Of a stretch of 64,000 nucleotides of DNA, positions 58,324-64,000 are shown piece after piece. The DNA comes from Paludibacteraceae bacterium (GTDB taxonomy: Bacteria > Bacteroidota > Bacteroidia > Bacteroidales > Paludibacteraceae). The notes under the pieces were generated by a model. It was not told the DNA's origin and did no database searches. It was given only the letters and a program-made list of their open reading frames with translations. Position 1 is the first letter of the stretch, and each line of letters starts with the position of its first letter. The stretch is from NCBI GenBank assembly GCA_017478725.1, contig JAFVDD010000045.1:1-64000 (forward strand), in the 5' to 3' direction. Both the position numbers and the translations under genes were made by a program.

Positions 58324-58887
58324 TTACACCGTCATGATCTCTTTCTCCTTGGCGGCGTAGAGGGCTTCTACCTTGGCGATGTACTTGTCGTGTACTTTCT
58401 GGATATCCGCTTCGGCATCTTTCTCGACATCTTCGCTCAAGCCGTTCTTGACGAGTTTCTTGAACTCCTCAATCGCGTCGCGGCGGGCGTTGCGGATGGA
58501 CATCTTGGCTTCTTCCATTTCGCCTTTGCATTGCTTGCACAGGTCACGGCGGCGCTCTTCGGTCAGCGGCGGAAGGATCAGACGGATGGTCTCGCCATTG
58601 TTGGAGGGAGCCAGACCGATATTCGAATTGATGATAGCACGCTCAATCTCGCCGATGAGTTTTTTCTCCCACGGGGTGATAGCTATCGTGCGGGCATCCG
58701 GAGTGGTGACTGTGGCGCAGCCGCTCAAAGGCGACATCGTACCGTAGTACTCAATCTTGATCGGGTCAAGAATGCGCGGGTTTGCTTTGCCGGCACGGAT
58801 GTGCTGGAGGGTGTCGTCCAAGTGTGCCACAGCGTTCTGCATCTGCTCTTCGGCAGCAGACTCATAGAGTTCTAATTCGTCTTCCAT
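58324..58887 (-). CDS. frr: Ribosome recycling factor
   Basis: 187 residues. [79 protein letters not shown] and [16 protein letters not shown] are family hallmarks. It separates ribosomal subunits after termination, with EF-G. It follows pyrH, the common order. Confidence 0.97.
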   Translation of the reverse strand: MEDELELYESAAEEQMQNAVAHLDDTLQHIRAGKANPRILDPIKIEYYGTMSPLSGCATVTTPDARTIAITPWEKKLIGEIERAIINSNIGLAPSNNGETIRLILPPLTEERRRDLCKQCKGEMEEAKMSIRNARRDAIEEFKKLVKNGLSEDVEKDAEADIQKVHDKYIAKVEALYAAKEKEIMTV

Positions 58888-58919
58888 AATAGTGTTGTGT
58901 TATAGTTTCGTGATATCGG

Positions 58920-58951
58920 CATGTCGTCATGTCGTCATGTCGTCATGTCGG
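58920..58951. repeat. TGTCGTCA octamer repeat between pyrH and frr
   Basis: Three and a half units of ATGTCGTC in tandem. Confidence 0.85.
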
Positions 58952-58954
58952 GAA

Positions 58955-59659
58955 TCAGGGTTTTACAAGTGTTCCTATTTGTTCGCCGTTGATGACGCGG
59001 GCGAGGTTGCCGAGTTGGTCCATGTTGAAGACATAGATGGGCATGCCGTTCTCCTTGCACATGATGGTGGCGGTCTGGTCCATCACTTTCAGTCCGCGGC
59101 GGATGACCTCGTCGTACGTGATCTCGGTGAACTTGGTAGCCGTTGGGTCTTTCTCCGGGTCGGCGGTGTAGATGCCGTCCACGCGTGTGCCCTTGAGCAT
59201 CACGTCCGCCTTGATCTCCAGCGCGCGGAGCGACGAACCGGTGTCGGTCGTGAAATACGGATTGCCCGTTCCGCCGGCTATAATCACCACGTTGCCTTTC
59301 TCCAGCAGCCGCTGGGCTTTGGCAGGGCTGTAGAAATCGCCGACAGGCTCCATGCGGATAGAGGTCAGCACACGTACTTTCTGGCCGATAGCCTCCAGCG
59401 CGGAGGACAGCGCCAGCGCATTGATGATAGTGGCTAACATGCCCATCTGGTCGCCTTTGACGCGGTCGAAGCCGCGCTGCGCACCGCTCAGACCGCGGAA
59501 GATGTTGCCGCCGCCGATGACGATACCTATCTGCACGCCTTTTTGGGCGATGGCTTTGATCTGCTCGGCATATTCATTGAGATGCGCGGTGTCGATACCT
59601 TGCTTGTTGGCACCCGCGAGGCTCTCGCCCGACAATTTAAGTAATATTCGCTTAAACAT
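58955..59659 (-). CDS. pyrH: UMP kinase
   Basis: 234 residues. LLKLSGESLAGANKQG, VIGGGNIFRGLSG, GTGNPYFTTDTGSSLRALEI and GTRVDGIYTADPEKDP are motifs of the hexameric bacterial UMP kinase of the amino acid kinase fold. It makes UDP from UMP. Confidence 0.97.
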   Translation of the reverse strand: MFKRILLKLSGESLAGANKQGIDTAHLNEYAEQIKAIAQKGVQIGIVIGGGNIFRGLSGAQRGFDRVKGDQMGMLATIINALALSSALEAIGQKVRVLTSIRMEPVGDFYSPAKAQRLLEKGNVVIIAGGTGNPYFTTDTGSSLRALEIKADVMLKGTRVDGIYTADPEKDPTATKFTEITYDEVIRRGLKVMDQTATIMCKENGMPIYVFNMDQLGNLARVINGEQIGTLVKP

Positions 59660-59699
59660 AATAAGTCTTTTGTCTTTTAGCAGCCAAAGGCTGCGGTCT

Positions 59700-60245
59700 T
59701 TACTCTTTCAGCGTAGCGGTCTCTTTGTACCAACCGGCGTACATGGCGTAGTTGTTGGCAATCGTTTTGTTGATTTCTTCGGTCTGGGCAGGGTCGGCTT
59801 TTTTGATAAACTTCGCCGGCACGCCTCCCCAAATCTCATGCGGGCCTATCTGCGTGCCTTTGAGCACCAGCGCTCCTGCCGCCACGATAGCTCCTTCGCC
59901 CACGTGCGCGCCATCCAATAGGGTGGAGCCCATGCCGATTAGCGCGTAGTCATCCACATCGGCGCCGTGGATGGTGACATTATGTCCCACGGACACGTAG
60001 TCGCCGAGGGTGATGGTGGATTTCTTGTAGAGCGTGTGCAGCACCGCGCCGTCCTGGATGTTGCAGTGGCGGCCGATGGTGATGGTGTTGACATCGCCGC
60101 GGAGAACGGAGTTGAACCACAGGCTCGTGCCCTCGCCCACCGTCACATCGCCGACGACCGTGGCGTTCTCCGCCATAAACACGTTGTCAGCAATGCGCGG
60201 GGTGAGGATCTCGCCGTTGCGGTTGATGGTTTTAACTAAAGCCAT
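59700..60245 (-). CDS. Gamma-carbonic anhydrase family protein
   Basis: 181 residues, a left-handed beta-helix of hexapeptides (VVGDVTVGEGTSLWFNSVLRGDVNTITIG, CNIQDGAVLHTL, VSVGHNVTIHGADVDDYALIGMGS). The two metal histidine positions (H in GHNVTIHG and the earlier one in NIQDGAVLH) are visible. Members bind zinc or iron and many hydrate CO2; PaaY-like activity is the alternative. It stands between tpiA and pyrH. Confidence 0.9.
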   Translation of the reverse strand: MALVKTINRNGEILTPRIADNVFMAENATVVGDVTVGEGTSLWFNSVLRGDVNTITIGRHCNIQDGAVLHTLYKKSTITLGDYVSVGHNVTIHGADVDDYALIGMGSTLLDGAHVGEGAIVAAGALVLKGTQIGPHEIWGGVPAKFIKKADPAQTEEINKTIANNYAMYAGWYKETATLKE

Positions 60246-60339
60246 ATTCTATACATTTGTTTCCGTATAAACACTAGACCATACCTAGACCATACAGCTA
60301 CTCTTGTACTACTGTTGGCATGGGGTTCAAGCAATTTGA

Positions 60340-61089
60340 TTATCGCGCTGCGATGATAGCCAGGAATTTCTCTGCTACGAGGGCTGCGCCGCCGATGAGG
60401 CCGCCGTCGATGTCCGGGCAAGCGAACAGCTCGGCTGCGTTCTTGTCGTTGCAGCTGCCGCCGTAGAGGATAGTGGTGTCCTCGGCTGCCTCTTTGCCGT
60501 ATTTGTCCGCCACGAGGCTGCGGATATAGGCGTGAATCTCTTCTGCCTGTGCCGGAGTAGCGGTCAAGCCGGTTCCGATAGCCCAAACGGGTTCGTAAGC
60601 CAGGGTGATGTTCTTCCACTCCTCTGCGCTCAGACCAAAGACAGAGCCTTCCAGTTGGGCTTTAACTACCTCGTTCTGTTTGCCGGCTTCACGCTCTTCT
60701 TTCACTTCGCCGATGCAGAAGATGACCTTCAGACCGTTAGCCAGTGCCAGACGAACTTTCTCTGCCAGCATCTCATAACTCTCAGCGTAGTACTGACGAC
60801 GCTCCGAGTGGCCGAGGATGACATATTCGGCGCCGGTGGATTTCACCATCTCTGCGCTTACTTCGCCGGTATAGGCACCCTTCTCATGGTCTGCGCAGTT
60901 CTCGGCTGCTACCTTGATAGGCGAACCTTTCAGCAATTCGCTGACTGTAGCCAGATGGATGAACGGCGTACCGATCACCACGGCGCATGAGGGGTTCTTT
61001 ACTGCTTCTTTCAACTCGGTAGCCAGAGCTACGCCTTCCTGCAGGTTCTTGTTCATTTTCCAGTTGCCTGCAACCATTCTTGTTCTCAT
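60340..61089 (-). CDS. tpiA: Triosephosphate isomerase
   Basis: 249 residues. AGNWKMNKN at the start with its Lys, [12 protein letters not shown] with the catalytic His, [11 protein letters not shown] with the catalytic Glu, and YGGSCNDKN and [10 protein letters not shown] at the phosphate site. It interconverts the two triose phosphates in glycolysis. It has its own promoter at 61152-61183. Confidence 0.97.
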   Translation of the reverse strand: MRTRMVAGNWKMNKNLQEGVALATELKEAVKNPSCAVVIGTPFIHLATVSELLKGSPIKVAAENCADHEKGAYTGEVSAEMVKSTGAEYVILGHSERRQYYAESYEMLAEKVRLALANGLKVIFCIGEVKEEREAGKQNEVVKAQLEGSVFGLSAEEWKNITLAYEPVWAIGTGLTATPAQAEEIHAYIRSLVADKYGKEAAEDTTILYGGSCNDKNAAELFACPDIDGGLIGGAALVAEKFLAIIAAR

Positions 61090-61151
61090 AGGATATGTAT
61101 ATATTAGTTATAAATGCGTTCGTTATTGGATGCTTCTTTCCAATTTGCCTG

Positions 61152-61183
61152 CAAAGTTACAACAAAAATTCGGAATATGCAAG
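61152..61183 (-). promoter_or_regulatory. Promoter of tpiA
   Basis: Minus strand CTTG (61180-61183), 20 bases, TAACTTTG (61152-61159). The leader is about 55 bases. Confidence 0.72.
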
Positions 61184-61264
61184 TATTTCACGATTTTTTA
61201 GGAACAAAACATTTTTTTGTGTACATTAGACAGCTTTGCAAGCCGCTTCCGACGAGCCGAACGC

Positions 61265-61302
61265 GAAAAACAACTCCCGCGACTTTCACAAGCCACGGGA
61301 GT
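61265..61302 (-). terminator. Terminator of the secreted protein gene at 61399
   Basis: ACTCCCG (61273-61279) pairs with CGGGAGT (61296-61302). The A-run at 61266-61270 is the U-tract on the minus strand. Confidence 0.78.
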
Positions 61303-61398
61303 CCCCAAATTTTTCATTTAACTTTTAACCACCGGCAGAGAGCCGGAGGCGGGGTGAGAGAATGTCGTTTTTATTGTTGACACCTCTCGTATCTTTGC

Positions 61399-62952
61399 TT
61401 AACGGATGGTTTGTCCGAGCGCGTTATAGATCTTGCCGTTCTTCTCGATAATCAACTGACCGTTGACGATGTGCTTAACCGCCTTAACAGCAGCGTTGGT
61501 GTTGTTGATAGCAGTTGGTGTAATAGGCTCAGTAGCAACACGATATACGCTGATTGATGCTACATTGGGGTTACATCCACTATCTTTGCGATAGAGGTAG
61601 ATGGCATCAACTTCTGCAGTGAGCGTATAGGTGCAGATAAGTGTTACTGTATTAAATACAGGAGAGGCGATTGCAGTTGTTCCTTTATCCGAGAACAAAG
61701 TTGCCGTATTACCACCATTAAGCAACGAAGCTACGATAACTACCGAGTCTCCCGCTTGGAATTTAGCGTCGTCAGCCAGTTTGATTCCGAAATAATGATC
61801 ATTGGAGCCAAGTTTGCCATTGTCTTGGGTATTCTTGTATGCAGTTCCACCGATAGAGCCTTTTACGGTTGCTGTGTTTTTATTAACATGGATTGCACGA
61901 ATAATAGGAATGAGTGTCTCTTTGGAGAAGGTGATAGTGTATGTAATGGAGGTTTCTCCATCCTGAGCAGTTACAACAACCGTTGCACTACCCGGCAACT
62001 CGGCAGCCTGTGTAATTACTACGTTGGCATGGGCTTCATTAGCCTCGGCGGCAACTACAGGAACCTCAGTTGCATCGTATTCCAACTCTACGTTATACTC
62101 CGTAGCATCAGCAGCAAATCCGGCTAAAGCTATTCCGTCAACAGTCAGAGCCTTCAGTGTGGCATCATCACTTGGAGTCGCGTTCACCGAGAAGTTGATA
62201 GTATAAGTAACTGTTGCAGACTCATCCTTAGAAGTGCATACTACAGTGGCAGAGCCGGGGAGTGCTGTTGCTTGAGTGATATTCAAGGTCGCTTCATCAC
62301 CGGCTACTGCAGCCACTACAGGAATATCTTCCGTGCCGTAGTCCAACACTATGTCATATGACAATTGCTCAGCATCGAAATCAGCCATATTCACACCATC
62401 AACAGAAATACTCTTGACAGTCGCTTTTGTGGGATCTGCAGCAGCTGCAGGACTCCAAACAATGGAGGTAATATAGCCTTTTGTAGAAGTTTCGATCCAG
62501 AGGAAATTCTCCACTGTGATTTCATCGGATTTTGTATCTGCATCCAATGCGCTTATCAAGATAGCACCATTACTAGCACCATCGAGAACTTTGTATGTCC
62601 CCTTAGTCGAGTTGCAGTTAATAGTAAGTTGTCCTTTTCCTGTAACGTAAAGACGGATAAGGCGGGTTTTTCCTAAATTTGTAGTTTCATCAATGTCCTT
62701 TACTGTTGCACTGCCTGTAGTACCATTTTCTTTTAAATAACCGCTATTCCCATTTTTGTCTTTGGCAACAATAGCATCGCTTGATCCTGCAGAATAGCGC
62801 ATTTCTGTTGCGTCATCTGTAGCAGTGAAAGAATAGGATTTACCATTAGTAAAACTCTGAGCTGTACGATCTGAGAAATCCCAAGTGATGTCTGCTGCCC
62901 ACAAGCTGAAGCTTGCCAGAACGGCAGCGCATAAAGTTAATAGTTTTTTCAT
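61399..62952 (-). CDS. Secreted protein with cadherin-like repeats and shared C-terminal tail
   Basis: 517 residues. Signal peptide (KKLLTLCAAVLASFSLWA), then a beta-sandwich to about 170. Two cadherin-like/BIG-type repeats follow (VKSISVDGVNMADFDAEQLSYDI ... TYTINFSV and LKALTVDGIALAGFAADATEYNV ... TYTITFSK). A further sandwich domain follows, and the end is LIIEKNGKIYNALGQTIR. It resembles the N-domain of the 7324 protein in design. Probably surface-bound; no enzyme motif. It is inserted between tpiA and the BT_3928-type gene. Confidence 0.85.
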   Translation of the reverse strand: MKKLLTLCAAVLASFSLWAADITWDFSDRTAQSFTNGKSYSFTATDDATEMRYSAGSSDAIVAKDKNGNSGYLKENGTTGSATVKDIDETTNLGKTRLIRLYVTGKGQLTINCNSTKGTYKVLDGASNGAILISALDADTKSDEITVENFLWIETSTKGYITSIVWSPAAAADPTKATVKSISVDGVNMADFDAEQLSYDIVLDYGTEDIPVVAAVAGDEATLNITQATALPGSATVVCTSKDESATVTYTINFSVNATPSDDATLKALTVDGIALAGFAADATEYNVELEYDATEVPVVAAEANEAHANVVITQAAELPGSATVVVTAQDGETSITYTITFSKETLIPIIRAIHVNKNTATVKGSIGGTAYKNTQDNGKLGSNDHYFGIKLADDAKFQAGDSVVIVASLLNGGNTATLFSDKGTTAIASPVFNTVTLICTYTLTAEVDAIYLYRKDSGCNPNVASISVYRVATEPITPTAINNTNAAVKAVKHIVNGQLIIEKNGKIYNALGQTIR

Positions 62953-63134
62953 AATAAAGAAAAGTTAAAAGTTAATAAAAGGGTTAATTGATTGTGGTAT
63001 GATTGAAGTTCAAATCATCAAGTGTTTTTTTTATTTGATCTCGACTTGCCTCCGATGCGCTTCCGAGATTCTCCCGACTTGCCTCCGACAAGGTGTATTG
63101 TAACACACAGAAAACAAGAGAAGTACAACACTCA
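62953..63134 (-). other. Upstream region of the secreted protein gene
   Basis: A 14-bp direct repeat CGACTTGCCTCCGA lies at 63042-63055 and 63075-63088. I find no good promoter match here, so the control of the gene is unclear. Confidence 0.4.
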
Positions 63135-63184
63135 TAAAAAAAGCGCAGACCTCGAGTTGCTTATTCACAATTCGAGGCCTTCGC
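63135..63184 (-). terminator. Terminator of an unassigned minus-strand transcript
   Basis: GCGC-GACCTCGAGTTG pairs with CAATTCGAGGCC-GCG around an 8-base loop (63143-63184). The A7 run at 63136-63142 becomes the U-tract. Confidence 0.78.
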
Positions 63185-63441
63185 ATGCCTAATAGGTCAA
63201 ATAAACAACAGGAAACCTACGCCGATATGACAAACCCCGAAAAACGTACAAAGTACCATGTACGATGTACGAGGGTTGATAAATGTCATACCCATAGGCA
63301 TCTATTGCTCACTTTGATTTTGACCTATTTGACGAAAGTTGCGAAGTTTCGAATTGTCAAACACAAAGCGTCAATAAACGCTATCAATATATGAAAATCC
63401 CGCCCCAAAAGAAGAGACACTTCCCCTCCGGCGTAGATTTT
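63185..63441 (-). ncRNA. Unassigned short transcript (RNA or micro-ORF)
   Basis: A full promoter at 63448-63479 and a strong terminator at 63135-63184 bracket about 300 bases with no recognised gene. On the minus strand there is one ATG frame of about 34 codons with a hydrophobic end (HIGVGFLLFI). The plus-strand 69-residue frame here looks random. Confidence 0.4.
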
Positions 63442-63447
63442 CGGTTA

Positions 63448-63479
63448 CAAAAGTACTATAAAAAAATGACATACGCAAG
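63448..63479 (-). promoter_or_regulatory. Promoter of the unassigned transcript
   Basis: Minus strand CTTG (63476-63479), 20 bases, TACTTTTG (63448-63455). Confidence 0.68.
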
Positions 63480-63488
63480 CGCGTATGC
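63463..63488 (-). terminator. Terminator of the BT_3928-type gene, overlapping the next promoter
   Basis: GACATACGC/GCGTATGCC around AAGC, with an A-run at 63461-63467 as the U-tract. The loop contains the -33 box of the promoter that follows. Confidence 0.75.
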
Positions 63489-63534
63489 CATCTTTTTCGC
63501 TTTTTGCTCAAAAAACGTCAATTTTTTGCTATAA

Positions 63535-63590
63535 TGGCGACATGGCGACATGGCGACATGACGACATGACGACATGATGACATGGCGAGG
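63535..63590. repeat. TGGCGACA/TGACGACA octamer repeat
   Basis: About seven tandem 8-bp units downstream of the BT_3928-type gene. Same family as 58920-58951, in reverse orientation. Confidence 0.85.
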
Positions 63591-63607
63591 GATGTTGACC
63601 GGATGAG

Positions 63608-64000
63608 CTACAGCTGCCGGAGATTGTGCTTGGCGATGATGGTGCCGCTTTGGAGCACAACGATGCCGGGGTTGGCGCGGACGATGGTTTTGAGCGTCAC
63701 AGGGTCGCACGTGCAGAAGGTAGCCTGAATAGTTTCTTCATCCCAGCCGAGTTCTTCCCCAAAGGCATAGATGTCGTCTTCGCCGGAGCCGGTGAGGAAA
63801 TAGAAGGAGCCTATCTCCGCCCTGAAAGGAAGGGAGGTGGATTCTTCGAACAGGCGGAAGGCTTTAGCCGCTTGCTTGCGGTCGGCCTTTTTCAGGTCGT
63901 ACATGATAACAAGCGTCACGGGTTCCTCGGATTCAAGGATGTCGTAGGTAATATCCTCGTAGTCCATCGTCAGGATCTCAAAATCATGGATGGGCGCTTC
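63608..64000 (-). CDS. C-terminal part of a BT_3928/DoxX-MauE type membrane protein, partial
   Basis: The frame runs in from the right edge with no stop; an internal ATG at 63967 is not the start. The 130 residues seen form a thioredoxin-like soluble end: YDITYDILESEEPVTLVIMYDLKKADR, FYFLTGSGEDDIYAFGEELGWDEE, and FCTCDPVTLKTIVRANPGIVVLQSGTIIAKHN. From memory this matches the C-terminus of the DoxX-like BT_3928 family that often lies near tpiA in Bacteroidales. The membrane part lies outside the window. Confidence 0.75.
   Translation of the reverse strand, partial: EAPIHDFEILTMDYEDITYDILESEEPVTLVIMYDLKKADRKQAAKAFRLFEESTSLPFRAEIGSFYFLTGSGEDDIYAFGEELGWDEETIQATFCTCDPVTLKTIVRANPGIVVLQSGTIIAKHNLRQL

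Larger units (their letters stand above)
61090..61398. other. Intergenic stretch upstream of tpiA
   Basis: Contains the tpiA promoter and the terminator of the secreted protein gene. No further gene is visible. Confidence 0.6.

Noticed and set aside
50226..62952. Shared tails as PEP-CTERM or LPxTG sorting signals
   Set aside because: There is no PEP or LPxTG motif, no membrane helix and no basic end; the tails finish in a beta-prone segment.
63185..63394. 69-residue plus-strand frame
   Set aside because: No ribosome site or promoter, random composition, and it runs against the bracketed minus-strand transcript.
63535..63590. Possible CRISPR array
   Set aside because: Units are 8 bp with no spacers; no cas genes in the window. 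The B-repeat array and heptamers were rejected as CRISPR for the same reasons.
1..64000. tRNA or rRNA genes and insertion sequences
   Set aside because: I looked through all gaps on both strands and saw no cloverleaf with a GTTCGA arm, no rRNA signature and no transposase frame.

Overview
The window comes from a bacterium of the order Bacteroidales; the family cannot be fixed from sequence alone. Four things support this. At least thirteen promoters match the Bacteroidetes housekeeping pattern TTG-N20-TAnnTTTG. Gene order is Bacteroidales-like (dapB-lepB-wbqC; dut-TPR-DUF4292-envC; a BT_3928-type protein near tpiA). The secreted proteins include BspA leucine-rich repeats, InlB/Listeria-Bacteroides B-repeats, and C10 and M6 proteases. 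Pectin-degrading enzymes suggest a plant-fed gut habitat, which is inference.

Layout. 0-3 kb: the tail of an ATPase, a 45-residue peptide gene, and a BspA-type leucine-rich repeat gene. The N-terminus of that LRR gene is a clear ubiquitin-like domain, and an amber stop breaks it. 3-7 kb: a Fic protein, transketolase and an MlaE permease. 7-22 kb: an accessory region in which large secreted proteins alternate with MNT/HEPN toxin-antitoxin genes: secreted protein, nucleotidyltransferase with a stump of HEPN, BRO stump, 2351-residue repeat adhesin, intact MntA/HepT pair, then a decayed paralogue of the adhesin. 22-25 kb: DUF4861 and GH28 pectin genes. 25-38 kb: a mostly housekeeping run on the minus strand (truA, two flippases, FKBP isomerases, ribE, rsmI, POT transporter, ilvE, wbqC, lepB, dapB). 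38-40.5 kb: an AT-rich island with an SPFH/GYF protein, a membrane protein and two zinc-ribbon membrane proteins, next to a rod-shaped RNA candidate that resembles 6S RNA. 40.5-50 kb: a DUF2442/DUF4160 pair, pectinesterase, a U32 protein with an odd start and detached tail, trmH, rimM, lipoproteins, envC, dut and a lipid kinase. 50-55.5 kb: secreted C10 and M6 proteases. 55.5-64 kb: tsaD, an exosortase-family protein, rsgA, frr, pyrH, a gamma-carbonic anhydrase, tpiA, one more secreted protein and part of a BT_3928-type gene.

Two themes join the regions. First, seven secreted-type proteins across the window (counting two broken ones) end in the same roughly 22-residue tail, of the form NGQ-hydrophobics-(R/K)xGxxYxxxG, probably a sorting or anchoring signal. 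Second, several families of tiny tandem repeats are scattered between genes and also in frame inside housekeeping genes: a 7-bp TCAGCNN unit, a G-rich hairpin and an 8-bp TGTCGTCA unit.

All calls come from reading the sequence and remembered family features. No database search was run.
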